From positions 248,001-312,000 of the forward strand of contig NZ_JAMKMS010000005.1 of assembly GCF_023634655.1 (NCBI RefSeq): a DNA stretch of 64,000 nucleotides. Reading direction: 5' to 3'. Positions 1-8,843 of the stretch are shown here, in pieces. Numbering within the stretch: position 1 is the stretch's first letter; every line of letters starts with the position of its first letter. The position numbers and the translations under genes were made by a program. A model generated the notes under the pieces. That model worked only from the letters and a program-made list of their open reading frames with translations, was not told where the DNA came from and did no database searches. Source of the stretch: Vibrio methylphosphonaticus (lineage in GTDB: Bacteria; Pseudomonadota; Gammaproteobacteria; Enterobacterales; Vibrionaceae).

Positions 1-1912
1 GACCGTGCATTGGGTTTGCACCAGGAGCGAAAGGAGCGCCAGCACGACGACCATCTGGAGTGTTACCCGTTTTCTTACCGTATACCACGTTTGAAGTGAT
101 AGTCAGGATAGACTGAGTAGGGATTGCATCGCGGTACATCTTAAGTGCACGGATTTTGCCCATGAATGTAGAAACCAGTTCACATGCGATGTCATCAACA
201 CGCGCATCATTGTTACCAAATTTAGGGTAATCGCCTTCGATTTCGAAGTCAGTTGCGATGCCGTCTTCGTCACGTACTGGCTTAACAGTAGCGTACTTGA
301 TAGCAGACAATGAATCAGCAGCAACAGAAAGACCTGCAATACCACATGCCATAGTACGACGAACGTCACGGTCATGTAGAGCCATTAGAGACGCTTCGTA
401 GCTGTATTTATCGTGCATGAAGTGAATGCTGTTTAGCGCAGTCACGTATTGCTTAGCTAGCCAATCCATGAATGTGTCTAGGCGACCCATTACGTCATCG
501 TAGTTCAGTACTTCGTCAGTGATCTTGTCGCCAACTGGACCAACTTGCATCTTAAGCTTCTCATCAACACCACCGTTGATTGCGTAAAGCATAGTTTTTG
601 CAAGGTTAGCACGAGCGCCAAAGAACTGCATTTGCTTACCAACGATCATTGGTGATACACAACATGCGATTGCGTAGTCATCAGAATCTAGGTCAGGACG
701 CATTAGGTCATCATTTTCGTACTGGATTGAAGAAGTATCGATAGATACTTTCGCACAGAACTTCTTGAAACCTACAGGCAGTTGCTCAGACCAAAGAACC
801 GTGATGTTCGGCTCTGGCGAAGGACCCATTGTGTATAGGCTGTTTAGGAAACGGAAGTTAGTACGTGTCACTAGTGTACGACCGTCGATACCCATACCAC
901 CCATTGATTCTGTTGCCCAGATTGGGTCACCAGAGAACAACTCATCGTATTCAGGCGTACGTAGGAAACGAACCATACGTAGCTTCATTACGAAGTGGTC
1001 AATCATTTCTTGTGCTTCAACTTCTGTGATCTTACCAGCAGCGATATCACGCTCGATAAAGATATCTAGGAAAGATGAAGTACGACCAAGAGACATTGCC
1101 GCGCCGTTTTGTGATTTAACTGCAGCTAGGTAGCCGAAGTAAGTCCACTGAATCGCTTCTTGAGCAGTTTGAGCTGGCTCAGAGATATCGAAACCGTATT
1201 TTTCAGCCATAACTTTGATTTGGCCAAGTGCACGGTGTTGCTCAGAGATTTCTTCACGAAGTTGCATGGTTGCTGCAAGGTCTTCGCCGTTTTCGAAACG
1301 CTCTTGAAGAGAAGCAAATTGAGCTTGCTTATCTTTCATTAGGAAGTTGATACCGTAAAGTGCTACACGACGGTAATCACCGATGATACGACCACGACCG
1401 TATGCATCAGGAAGACCAGTCAGAACACCAGATTTACGACATTTCAGGATATCAGGTGTGTAGATATCGAAAACGCCAGCATTGTGCGTTTTACGGTATT
1501 CAGAGTAGATTTTTGAAACCATAGGGTCAAGAGTACGACCGTATGCTTTACAAGAACCTTCAACCATACGCACACCACCGTTAGGGATGATTGCACGCTT
1601 TAGTGGTGCTTCAGTTTGAAGACCAACGATAGTCTCTAGGTCTTGCTCAATGTAGCCTGCATCGTGTGCAGTGATGGTAGAAATAACAGAAGTATCGAAA
1701 TCTACAGGTGCTTTAGTCGCGTTTTCCTGCTTGATACCTTCCATTACTTTAGCCCAAAGCTTGTTAGTTGCTTCAGTACCTTCAGAAACTAGGAAGTCTT
1801 CGTCACCTTCATAAGGTGCATAGTTCTTTTGGATGAAATCACGAACGTTTACTTCGTTTTGCCACTCACCTGCCGCAAAACCTTCCCAAGCTTTAGCAAA
1901 TTGCTCTGCCAT
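1..1912 (-). CDS. pflB: Pyruvate formate-lyase (formate acetyltransferase), C-terminus cut off by window edge
   Basis: This is the cytoplasmic glycyl-radical enzyme that converts pyruvate and CoA to acetyl-CoA and formate in anaerobic growth. The reverse strand reads [20 protein letters not shown] from the ATG at 1912, with an AAGGTAGGT ribosome site just upstream. The adjacent active-site cysteines are residues 417-418 (bases 659-664) in the context [14 protein letters not shown]. About 637 residues are inside the window. The frame reaches NPMHG at the edge, so the radical-glycine region near the C-terminus lies outside. A focA formate channel is the usual upstream partner, but here the upstream gene is an unrelated membrane protein 265 bp away, with a terminator in between. 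pflB therefore probably uses its own promoter. Confidence 0.97.
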   Translation of the reverse strand, partial: MAEQFAKAWEGFAAGEWQNEVNVRDFIQKNYAPYEGDEDFLVSEGTEATNKLWAKVMEGIKQENATKAPVDFDTSVISTITAHDAGYIEQDLETIVGLQTEAPLKRAIIPNGGVRMVEGSCKAYGRTLDPMVSKIYSEYRKTHNAGVFDIYTPDILKCRKSGVLTGLPDAYGRGRIIGDYRRVALYGINFLMKDKQAQFASLQERFENGEDLAATMQLREEISEQHRALGQIKVMAEKYGFDISEPAQTAQEAIQWTYFGYLAAVKSQNGAAMSLGRTSSFLDIFIERDIAAGKITEVEAQEMIDHFVMKLRMVRFLRTPEYDELFSGDPIWATESMGGMGIDGRTLVTRTNFRFLNSLYTMGPSPEPNITVLWSEQLPVGFKKFCAKVSIDTSSIQYENDDLMRPDLDSDDYAIACCVSPMIVGKQMQFFGARANLAKTMLYAINGGVDEKLKMQVGPVGDKITDEVLNYDDVMGRLDTFMDWLAKQYVTALNSIHFMHDKYSYEASLMALHDRDVRRTMACGIAGLSVAADSLSAIKYATVKPVRDEDGIATDFEIEGDYPKFGNNDARVDDIACELVSTFMGKIRALKMYRDAIPTQSILTITSNVVYGKKTGNTPDGRRAGAPFAPGANPMHG

Positions 1913-2177
1913 GACATACCTACCTTGTTAGTAGAAAAAACACGTACTGTTCTCTGATAATCGAGTGCTCTCCGAATGGGGAGCCAGTACACACATTAAT
2001 AAAAATATTTATGGTCAATCATAGTACCAATTAATCATAAATATTGTTATTCATCAGGTTGAATTCAAGACTACACTAAAAATTTATTGTAAAACTTAAA
2101 CTAAATCAATAAAACTTAAAAAAGTTTGATAAAAATTTGGGTAGTGACGCTCACTACCCAAATAAATCACTACATTT
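1913..2177 (-). promoter_or_regulatory. pflB upstream region, AT-rich
   Basis: This 265-bp AT-rich leader precedes pflB. It contains the terminator of the upstream gene at its far end and must hold the pflB promoter. A degenerate FNR-like sequence (TTGATTTAGTTTAA on the reverse strand, 2096-2109) matches only 3 of 5 positions in its second half. I do not claim it as a site. Confidence 0.4.
2136..2162 (-). terminator. Rho-independent terminator after the DUF3360 gene
   Basis: A perfect 12-bp stem (TTTGGGTAGTGA with its complement) surrounds a 3-base loop. On the reverse strand it is followed by a T-rich run. It lies 16 bp past the stop of the gene ending at 2178 and separates it from pflB. 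Confidence 0.85.
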
Positions 2178-3725
2178 TTACAAGAATGCAGGGATTCCGT
2201 ACTGACCTTCTAGCATACCGACAGCAAGCATTGCTACCAAACATACGACGAAGACGCCTACAGGGATCACGATTTTGTCTACAAAAGATAGACGAGATGC
2301 ACGCTCTTTGTCACCTATTAGTCCATTATTATCTAGGAACATGGTCAGCGCCCAGGCTAGAACTGGGTTAGCAACGACGGCGGCAAAGATACAGATACCT
2401 GCAGCTTGTGAATCTTTGGTTTCTCTTACCATCTGCATACCCGCTTCAAGCAGTGGAAGGAATACACCGACCAACAACGCAACACGCATAACAGGAGGCC
2501 ATACCGCAACGTCCATTGGGAAGCCAAGAATTGCCACAATGATACACAAAGAACCAAGTAGAATCGCACCTGCTGGAATAGGACGCTTAGCGATAGCGGC
2601 AGGGATCATATATGTACCCCAAGACGATGTGATGTTACCACCACCAACCGCAGTACCGACCATTTGACGAACAGAACACATAGTCATTGTGTCATCAACG
2701 TCCATAAGTACTTTTTCAGTCTTACGTGGGTAGTTTAGCTCTTGGAAGATACGGTGACCAAGGAAATCAGGAGACCACATCGCAACGGCTAGGATTGCAA
2801 ATGGAAGAGATGCAATGAAGTGCTGCAGATTTGGAAGACCAAGCATCCAACCTTCAGTTTCGCTGCCCCACCAGTAAACAGGGTTTAGATTAGGAATACC
2901 CATTTCAGTTTCAAATGTTAGGTCAAAACCAGCACCTAGTCCAAGCGCAATCAGAAGTCCGGTAATGGCACAAACTGGGATTGCTAGCCAACGCATGTTG
3001 ATTTTAGCAAGGTAAGCGTAGACGGCAATGTTGATACCCAATACCACAAGGCCTAAATAACCCATGCTACCTGCTTCAACCGTAGCAGATTGCAGACCAA
3101 CCGCCCACTCTTGGATTGAACCAATCTGACTCATGGTTCCTGTAAAGCCCAAGAAAATGAGCAAGCCACCGGCGGTCCCTTGAGAGGTGAGGTTAACCAG
3201 TTTCGATCCCCCCTTAAAATAACTTAAGAGTAAACCAAACACACCAAGAAGGATTGCTAACGCAAGTGGGTGAGCGCCCGCAAGTGCGATTGAACCGATC
3301 AAAGGAATCATTGGGCCGTGGTTGCCGGCTAAGTTGGCTCTTGGATTGAAAAAGCCAGAAGCGAGAATACAAAACAGCAAGGCAGGGATAAGCATCTCTA
3401 CACGAGCGACTTCGATGGCAAATTCTTTACCAAGGTTCACGTGGTCCCATGCTGCGGTTAAACCGTCAGCCCAAGACATCATTACCGCAGAATACATTGC
3501 GATAATACCAATAGTACCTGCCAAGGCAGGTACTAAATCTTCGAGCTCAAAGCGGAAATCACGGCCAGGAAGGTTTAATCCATAGCGGCGTGGCTTCATG
3601 ATTTGAAGTTCGTGGTCTAGGTATTCAGAGCGGCTGGCAAACTCAGAAGCGGGACGATGAAGCTCTTGATAGCTTTTGGTCTCAATATCTGAATCAGAAT
3701 GCGCTTTATTGACGGCGTCTGACAT
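2178..3725 (-). CDS. DUF3360-type polytopic inner-membrane protein, likely transporter
   Basis: This 515-residue integral membrane protein has a soluble, charged N-terminus of about 60 residues followed by roughly 12-14 hydrophobic helices. Length and sequence fit the uncharacterised DUF3360 family seen in vibrios. Segments such as GNHGPMIPLIGSIALAGAHP and the glycine-rich TAVGGGNITSSWGTYMIP resemble the repeat architecture of the NCS2/SulP transporter fold, so transport of an anion or nucleobase is a reasonable guess, but no substrate can be read. It is transcribed towards pflB and has its own terminator. A perfect inverted repeat lies about 95 bp upstream at 3818-3834. The family call is from memory; the function is unknown. 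Confidence 0.75.
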   Translation of the reverse strand: MSDAVNKAHSDSDIETKSYQELHRPASEFASRSEYLDHELQIMKPRRYGLNLPGRDFRFELEDLVPALAGTIGIIAMYSAVMMSWADGLTAAWDHVNLGKEFAIEVARVEMLIPALLFCILASGFFNPRANLAGNHGPMIPLIGSIALAGAHPLALAILLGVFGLLLSYFKGGSKLVNLTSQGTAGGLLIFLGFTGTMSQIGSIQEWAVGLQSATVEAGSMGYLGLVVLGINIAVYAYLAKINMRWLAIPVCAITGLLIALGLGAGFDLTFETEMGIPNLNPVYWWGSETEGWMLGLPNLQHFIASLPFAILAVAMWSPDFLGHRIFQELNYPRKTEKVLMDVDDTMTMCSVRQMVGTAVGGGNITSSWGTYMIPAAIAKRPIPAGAILLGSLCIIVAILGFPMDVAVWPPVMRVALLVGVFLPLLEAGMQMVRETKDSQAAGICIFAAVVANPVLAWALTMFLDNNGLIGDKERASRLSFVDKIVIPVGVFVVCLVAMLAVGMLEGQYGIPAFL

Positions 3726-3817
3726 AGATTCCTCATTATAAAAAAGTTAGTCGTTTGGTGTTTTAGTCGTTTGGCTTGATAGAAGAATACATTCGCTGAA
3801 TATGAAAATGGATACTT

Positions 3818-3834
3818 GCACGCGACTCGCGTGC
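3818..3834. promoter_or_regulatory. Operator-like inverted repeat upstream of the DUF3360 gene
   Basis: The 8-bp arms GCACGCGA and TCGCGTGC flank one central base. The loop is too short for a stable hairpin, so a dimeric repressor or activator site is more likely than an RNA structure. It is GC-rich in an AT-rich region. The binding protein is unknown. Confidence 0.4.
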
Positions 3835-4084
3835 TTAAGAATAGACGATATCCATTGGTAATAGGCGAATTATTCGTGCTATATCAATGGAGCTGAGTCT
3901 AGCAAGCAACGCTAACAGCTTGATTGATCTTGATCACTTTAAGAAATATTGTGAAAGAAAATTACAACCGATGTTGGAATTTGCGCACTTGGTTAACATT
4001 CACCGTAACTCACTTTCATTACTTAACAATATGAGTCAGGTTTACTAAGTCAAAGCTAAAACAAACTTTCTAAAATTTATTCAT

Positions 4085-4101
4085 TTGGCACATTATTTGC
4101 T
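4085..4101 (+). promoter_or_regulatory. Sigma-54 (RpoN) promoter for the lipoprotein gene
   Basis: The sequence TTGGCACATTATTTGCT matches the sigma-54 consensus (TGGCAC, five bases, TTGC). The GG and GC cores are exactly 12 bp apart. It lies 63 bp before the lipoprotein start. An RpoN-dependent activator would be required. Confidence 0.8.
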
Positions 4102-4163
4102 TTGTTTTCGGTAATAGATCGGCATGGCAGCGCTTTGCCGCACAAAAAATCAGCTAGGAAAGA

Positions 4164-5636
4164 ATGATGAAGAAAAGAGTAATGTTGCCACTTGTTGCCG
4201 CGATTTCTACAGCAATGGTTGGGTGTGGCGGCGGAGGCGGCGGTGACAATAGTTCTCCGTCAACACCGAAAACGACTTTTACGTTTAACTTTCTAAAAGC
4301 CAAATCGGAATCAGCGACAACGAACTCACAATGTCGTGTCTACAAAGAATTTGAAGAGCAGGGTGAGGAAATGGTTCTTCATTATTATTCACTTGGCAAT
4401 GCGTTGGACCAGAGCATTATTGCTTATTACTCTGATGAAAATGGAGTAAAGGTTGGAGAGTCAATTTACGCATCATCTGGTAAGTTAAGCATAGTGCTGG
4501 AAAGTATGCCGGACGATGGTTACGTCACGATTCAAGAGTTTAACGGTACCATTATTAACGCGACGACGTTGAGTAAGAACTTGTTATCAACAGATTCAAG
4601 TAGCTTACGTAGCGTCGATTTTTCTATTACTGGGAATACGCAAACAACAAATTGTATCTCCGGATCGAATGATGTTGAAACAAGCGTGAACAACCTTGAA
4701 TACGACAACGCGCCGGACTCATCAGGGACCAAGGATTCAAATTATTATTTCGATTCCCAGCTTGAGACAGTGACGTTGACGAATCCAAAGCTTGGTAGCA
4801 CGAATCTCGAAAAAATCGTCGCTGAAAAAACGATGATTACACAATACCGAACGAGCGATCGCACCCAACTTTTTCAGTATGGCTTCTCTGGTTGGAATAA
4901 CGATGTGATGTCTTTTGCTGGAAGTCAAAAAACACCTGAATACAGCAACTACTCTCAAATTGATTTTCAGAATATCGACATCTCATTAATATATTCGGGT
5001 TTTCGGTATGCATTGGCAACGATCGACAAAAATGCTAGCTTTTATCACCCTCAACAAGCTAAGTCAGAAACTTGGGTATTTGATGTTCAAGGTGGAATAA
5101 CCACGCCAAACTGGGAAAGTTCATTTAGTGATGCAATTAGCGATGAGGATTGGATATTGAAGGTTGACGACATTAACCTTTTTGATGCCTCAGGTGTTAA
5201 TGATTCAAACCCTTCTGTATCATCAGGGCTTATCGACGTGTCAGCAAGTATTGGTGTATCGGACGAGAGTGGTATTCAACGAGTGACATATGAGCAGGGA
5301 ACTACGGTAGGTACCACTCCTTATGTATTGAGACATACTTTGTATACTGAAATACGCCCTCAAGTTTTAGTACCTGAACTAGAATACGGTTCAATCCCTG
5401 GGGATGCATCTAAAGACCTAGTGGTTTCCAATAGCTCACAGTTCTATCAAAGTTACTTATTTACCGAAAACAGCAATGACGTCTCTATCGCGGAGTTCAT
5501 GAGTCAATACAGCCACTCGGAATCCAAGATTGCAAAAGATGAAATTGGCGTATTAAAAAGCTTGGTTGAGATGAGAGATATCGAAAACAATATTTTGCAA
5601 ACTAAAACGTTGATGTTGTTGAGGCCAAACAGCTAA
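4164..5636 (+). CDS. Hypothetical surface lipoprotein under sigma-54 control
   Basis: This 490-residue protein has a Lys/Arg start, a hydrophobic core and a lipobox-like MVGC at residues 18-21, followed by a run of glycines and a Ser/Thr-rich linker. That is typical of an exported lipoprotein anchored at Cys21. The remainder is polar, rich in Ser, Thr, Asn and Asp, with no motif I recognise and no transmembrane helix. ATG 4167 has better spacing from AGGAAAG than ATG 4164, so the true start may be one codon later. The gene stands alone, with its own sigma-54 promoter and a terminator. In vibrios RpoN drives many flagellar genes, so a flagellar-sheath or surface role is plausible but is inference only. 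Confidence 0.8.
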   Translation: MMKKRVMLPLVAAISTAMVGCGGGGGGDNSSPSTPKTTFTFNFLKAKSESATTNSQCRVYKEFEEQGEEMVLHYYSLGNALDQSIIAYYSDENGVKVGESIYASSGKLSIVLESMPDDGYVTIQEFNGTIINATTLSKNLLSTDSSSLRSVDFSITGNTQTTNCISGSNDVETSVNNLEYDNAPDSSGTKDSNYYFDSQLETVTLTNPKLGSTNLEKIVAEKTMITQYRTSDRTQLFQYGFSGWNNDVMSFAGSQKTPEYSNYSQIDFQNIDISLIYSGFRYALATIDKNASFYHPQQAKSETWVFDVQGGITTPNWESSFSDAISDEDWILKVDDINLFDASGVNDSNPSVSSGLIDVSASIGVSDESGIQRVTYEQGTTVGTTPYVLRHTLYTEIRPQVLVPELEYGSIPGDASKDLVVSNSSQFYQSYLFTENSNDVSIAEFMSQYSHSESKIAKDEIGVLKSLVEMRDIENNILQTKTLMLLRPNS

Positions 5637-5984
5637 TTCCGACTTATTGTTACCACTACAAGCCCCTCATGTAAGGGGCTTTTTCCTTTCAATCTATGCG
5701 TTTTCAGTCTATCAGCTTGATAGGATTTCCTGACTCCTTTAAAGCGGTTGAATAAAACAACCTAATTCATAAGCGATCTCTTGAATCATTTTCAATGAAA
5801 TGTAAAAAAGGTTGTTATATAGTGTTTTGACGTACGATTTAGTTAAATGACTGAAGTGGAACAATACATCCGGATTAGAGTTGTTTCTAGTCGGTGTGAA
5901 GCGACGGTGTTAAATCACATGAAAGTGAAGGTTTGAAGGTTAAAAGGGAACGATAACTCCGTTTTATGCCGTAGGGAGTAAGTG
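5637..5984. other. Intergenic region between lipoprotein gene and hisF
   Basis: This 348-bp region contains the lipoprotein terminator (5660-5681) and a small CTATCA/TGATAG inverted repeat near 5708-5722. The rest is AT-rich sequence that must carry the promoter for hisF-hisIE. I see no remnant of hisA, the gene expected immediately before hisF. Confidence 0.5.
5660..5681 (+). terminator. Rho-independent terminator of lipoprotein gene
   Basis: The stem AAGCCCCT/AGGGGCTT is followed by a T run, 24 bp past the stop at 5636. Confidence 0.85.
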
Positions 5985-6758
5985 GTGCTAGCAAAAAGAA
6001 TAATTCCTTGTTTGGATGTCCGTGATGGTCAGGTGGTAAAGGGCGTTCAGTTCCGAAACCATGAAGTAATTGGCGACATTGTTCCTCTTGCGGCGCGATA
6101 TGCCGAAGAGGGGGCAGATGAGCTGGTGTTTTATGATATTACCGCCTCAAGTGACGGTCGTGTCGTGGACAAAAGCTGGGTAGCGCGAGTCGCTGAGGTG
6201 ATTGATATCCCTTTTTGCGTAGCAGGCGGTATTAAATCTGCTGAAGATGCGGCGCGTATTTTAGAGTTTGGTGCAGACAAGGTATCAATCAACTCCCCAG
6301 CGTTGGCCAATCCAGAACTGATCACTGAACTTGCAGACAAGTTCGGCGTGCAGTGTATTGTCGTTGGTATTGACTCATATTTTGATAAAGAAACAGGGAA
6401 GTATCAGGTCTATCAGTTTACCGGTGACGAGTCTCGCACCAAAGCTACTCAATGGGAAACACGTGATTGGGTGCAAGAAGTTCAAAAGCGCGGTGCAGGT
6501 GAGATCGTCCTTAACATGATGAACCAAGATGGGGTTCGCAGTGGCTATGACATTACCCAGCTGAATATGGTGCGTGAAGTGTGCAAAGTACCACTGATCG
6601 CTTCAGGAGGCGCGGGTGCAATGGAGCACTTTGCTGAAGTCTATCAACAAACTAACGTGGATGGTGCGCTTGCCGCATCCGTTTTCCACAAACAAATTAT
6701 TAATATTGGTGAGCTAAAACAGTATTTAGTTGGCCAAGGTGTGGAGATCCGATTATGA
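5985..6758 (+). CDS. hisF: Imidazole glycerol phosphate synthase, cyclase subunit HisF
   Basis: HisF forms the synthase with the glutaminase HisH. It cyclises PRFAR with ammonia to imidazole glycerol phosphate and AICAR in histidine synthesis. The protein reads [20 protein letters not shown], with catalytic Asp11 and a second conserved Asp in VGID near residue 130. It is a full-length (beta/alpha)8 barrel of 257 residues. GTG 5985 is preferred over GTG 5982 because it aligns with the family N-terminus and sits 6 bases after GGGAG. It overlaps hisIE by 4 bp. The usual upstream genes hisG-D-C-B-H-A are absent; an unrelated lipoprotein gene precedes it. Confidence 0.96.
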   Translation: MLAKRIIPCLDVRDGQVVKGVQFRNHEVIGDIVPLAARYAEEGADELVFYDITASSDGRVVDKSWVARVAEVIDIPFCVAGGIKSAEDAARILEFGADKVSINSPALANPELITELADKFGVQCIVVGIDSYFDKETGKYQVYQFTGDESRTKATQWETRDWVQEVQKRGAGEIVLNMMNQDGVRSGYDITQLNMVREVCKVPLIASGGAGAMEHFAEVYQQTNVDGALAASVFHKQIINIGELKQYLVGQGVEIRL

Positions 6759-7381
6759 GCGAAACAACAGCCACGCTAAACGAGCGTATTGACTGGGAAA
6801 AAATCGACGGAATGGTGCCTGCAATTGTTCAGGATTTTCAGTCAAGTCAGGTATTGATGATGGGTTATATGAACCCAGCGGCATTAGATAAAACGCTACA
6901 AACACAACAGGTTACGTTTTTCTCGCGTACTAAGTCTCGTCTTTGGACGAAGGGTGAAACGTCGGGTAATGTATTACAGCTAAAATCGATTGCACTAGAC
7001 TGCGATAATGACACGTTATTGGTAAAAGTTGACCCTATTGGGCCTACCTGTCATACTGGTACTACAACGTGCTTCGATGGCGACCAACAAGAAGAGTCAC
7101 AAATGGTGTGGCTTCATCAACTTGAGCAACTGCTCGCTGATCGAAAAAATGCTGATCCCGGCACTTCTTACACCGCGAGCCTCTATGCTAGTGGCACCAA
7201 GCGCATGTCGCAGAAAGTTGGCGAAGAAGGCGTTGAAGTCGCGCTTGCGGCAACGTCGGGTGACAAGGCGGAGTTAGTCTGTGAATCTGCCGATTTAATT
7301 TATCACCTGATGGTTTTGCTTCAAGATCAAGGCCTATCAATGAACGAAGTGATTAATAAGTTGAAAGAGCGTCATAAATAA
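6755..7381 (+). CDS. hisI: Bifunctional phosphoribosyl-AMP cyclohydrolase / phosphoribosyl-ATP pyrophosphatase HisIE
   Basis: This fused enzyme carries out steps 2 and 3 of histidine synthesis. The N-terminal cyclohydrolase half (about residues 1-115) carries the metal-binding pattern [11 protein letters not shown] followed by [11 protein letters not shown]. The C-terminal pyrophosphatase half (about 120-208) contains KKVGEEG-type residues ([14 protein letters not shown]). The length of 208 residues is normal for the enterobacterial/vibrio fusion. The start ATG overlaps the hisF stop in an ATGA-type junction, so the two are translationally coupled. A strong terminator follows at 7569. Confidence 0.96.
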   Translation: MSETTATLNERIDWEKIDGMVPAIVQDFQSSQVLMMGYMNPAALDKTLQTQQVTFFSRTKSRLWTKGETSGNVLQLKSIALDCDNDTLLVKVDPIGPTCHTGTTTCFDGDQQEESQMVWLHQLEQLLADRKNADPGTSYTASLYASGTKRMSQKVGEEGVEVALAATSGDKAELVCESADLIYHLMVLLQDQGLSMNEVINKLKERHK

Positions 7382-7443
7382 GTATCTTGACGTTGCAGAC
7401 CCAAGTTGCAGAACCACGTTGATGGTCGCGTGATTACTCACAA

Positions 7444-7511
7444 GTTATAAACGCTGATAGGTTATAAACATTTAAAGGTTATAAACATTTATCGGTTAAC
7501 AACAACGATAG
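7444..7511 (+). repeat. Four imperfect 17-bp tandem repeats
   Basis: The units start at 7444, 7461, 7478 and 7495. Each begins GTTA; the middle two share GTTATAAACATTTA, and the outer two end in GATAG. They lie between the hisIE stop and its terminator, so they are transcribed in the 3' untranslated region. Confidence 0.6.
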
Positions 7512-7568
7512 ATTGCAGGTACTGCACTGAGTGCTTGCACGAATGTCCAACCCCTATTTGTGTACAAA

Positions 7569-7606
7569 CCCACTAAAAAGCCCTCTTTCGAGGGCTTTTT
7601 AGTGGG
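7569..7606. terminator. Bidirectional rho-independent terminator between hisIE and cspD
   Basis: A perfect 17-bp stem (arms 7569-7585 and 7590-7606) surrounds a TTTC loop. The A-run on one side and T-run on the other allow it to stop transcription in both directions between the convergent genes. Confidence 0.9.
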
Positions 7607-7724
7607 TCAACCTGCGTCTTATTCTGGTTTATCATCGATGGATGAAGAGCAGAACCTGTATCTTTAGACAGGAGGAGTGGCGTATATGTGTCTTCGACAA
7701 AATATTGTCTGCGCGTCTGTTGCG

Positions 7725-7946
7725 CTATTTCGCTATGTCACCGTCTACAGGAGTGACAGAACTAGCGTGATAGCCCTTGGGCCCTTCTTCTACTTCGTAG
7801 TTGACTTGTTGTCCTGCTTTAAGGGTTCGGTACCCGTCCATGTGAATTGTAGAATAGTGTGCAAATATATCGTTGTCGCCGCCTTCTGGACAAATGAATC
7901 CAAATCCCTTGGCATTGTTAAACCATTTTACTGTACCTGTAGCCAT
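7725..7946 (-). CDS. cspD: Cold-shock-like protein CspD
   Basis: CspD is a small single-stranded nucleic-acid binding OB-fold protein. In E. coli it is a stationary-phase inhibitor of replication. The sequence MATGTVKWFNNAKGFGFICP carries the RNP1-like KGFGFI motif, and FAHYSTI fits RNP2. The start at 7946 is preferred over 7955 because GAGGG lies 9 bases upstream and the family starts two residues before GTVKWFN. At 73 residues it has typical CspD length, with the CspD-type MDGYRTLKAGQ rather than the CspA form. It is divergent from clpS, the conserved gammaproteobacterial arrangement. Confidence 0.95.
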   Translation of the reverse strand: MATGTVKWFNNAKGFGFICPEGGDNDIFAHYSTIHMDGYRTLKAGQQVNYEVEEGPKGYHASSVTPVDGDIAK

Positions 7947-8481
7947 GCTATACATCCCTCATGCATTTTACTGAAGTCATTCGAAGACACGGTTCACCAC
8001 TTCACCGTCGACGCTTCTTTTCAGCGACCAAACTCTTTTTCTCGTCTACGCGTTTTGCTCTAGGCGGAAATAAACCACTGTAAGCCTTTTCCTATAAGCA
8101 AAATTAAGGCGAGATAAACTTGTTAAAATTTAGTCACTAAATAACCACTTTAGTCAATCATTAAACTTAGTCAATAAGAATGTCGTATAAATAACCACAT
8201 ATTCTAAACATATGCACTTTGGTTTTAACAATCTCGCAAACAGGTTCTTTTGTTTAGGTTTTGATGCTGTATTCTTAATAGAGGAGGAATTGTTTTTGCT
8301 ACTTGGCTCATATGTGACACACATTAATAGCATTGTTTTGTTTGCAGCGATACAATTGGTGCATTAGTCTCTAATATAGAGATGCTTTTCGAGTGTAAGC
8401 ATAAAATGCCTCAATGACATTAGGTAGTTTGGCTTTATACAGTCTTTTGAATATTAACGAAAACTCTCAAACATTCTGGCC
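7947..8481. other. cspD-clpS divergent promoter region
   Basis: This 535-bp AT-rich region contains the promoters for cspD and clpSA. The short sequence AAATAACCAC occurs twice (near 8137 and 8189), with TTTAGTCA-type repeats around it. I find no convincing named operator and no gene. Confidence 0.45.
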
Positions 8482-8802
8482 ATGAGTAAAAATTTTGAAT
8501 GGGTGACTCCAGACTCAGACTTACTGGAGAAAGAAAAAACTAAGGTTAAGCCACCGGGAATGTACCATGTTGTATTGAACAATGATGATTACACACCGAT
8601 GGACTTTGTTGTAGAAATCTTGGAACGCTTTTTTTCACTCAACGAAGATCAAGCGACACAAGTGATGTTACAAGTGCACTATGACGGTAAAGCGGTCTGT
8701 GGAACGTATACATCCGAAGTCGCTGAGACGAAAGTTGCTCAAGTGACCATGTATTCAAGGGAAAATGAACATCCACTTTTGTGTACCATGGAAAAAGCCT
8801 AA
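8482..8802 (+). CDS. clpS: ATP-dependent Clp protease adaptor ClpS
   Basis: ClpS binds N-degron substrates and docks them on the N-domain of ClpA. The 106-residue protein contains the N-degron pocket sequence LNNDDYTPMDFV, and its C-terminal core (AVCGTYTSEVAETKV, ENEHPLLCTMEKA) closely follows E. coli ClpS. The first 25 residues are a charged, flexible tail, as expected. It lies 41 bp before clpA and is very probably co-transcribed with it. Confidence 0.97.
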   Translation: MSKNFEWVTPDSDLLEKEKTKVKPPGMYHVVLNNDDYTPMDFVVEILERFFSLNEDQATQVMLQVHYDGKAVCGTYTSEVAETKVAQVTMYSRENEHPLLCTMEKA

Positions 8803-8843
8803 TTTTCGAATGAATGGCAGCTGTCATTCCTTAGGAGGTACTT

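Larger units (their letters stand above)
3726..4163. other. Divergent intergenic region with operator-like palindrome and sigma-54 promoter
   Basis: This 438-bp region separates the divergently transcribed membrane protein and lipoprotein genes. It holds an inverted repeat at 3818-3834 on the membrane-protein side and a sigma-54 promoter at 4085-4101 on the lipoprotein side. I see no gene in it. Confidence 0.6.
7382..7724. other. Intergenic region with 17-bp repeats and shared terminator
   Basis: This 343-bp convergent region lies between hisIE and cspD. It contains four 17-bp repeats (7444-7511) and a strong, symmetric terminator (7569-7606). I see no gene in it. Confidence 0.6.

Noticed and set aside
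2096..2109. FNR-like sequence upstream of pflB
   Set aside because: The second half-site matches only 3 of 5 bases, and it lies about 190 bp from the start. pflB is FNR-controlled in E. coli, but I cannot support this particular site.
7677..8063. Forward 128-codon ORF covering cspD
   Set aside because: It is antisense to cspD, a clear conserved gene, and has no family signature.
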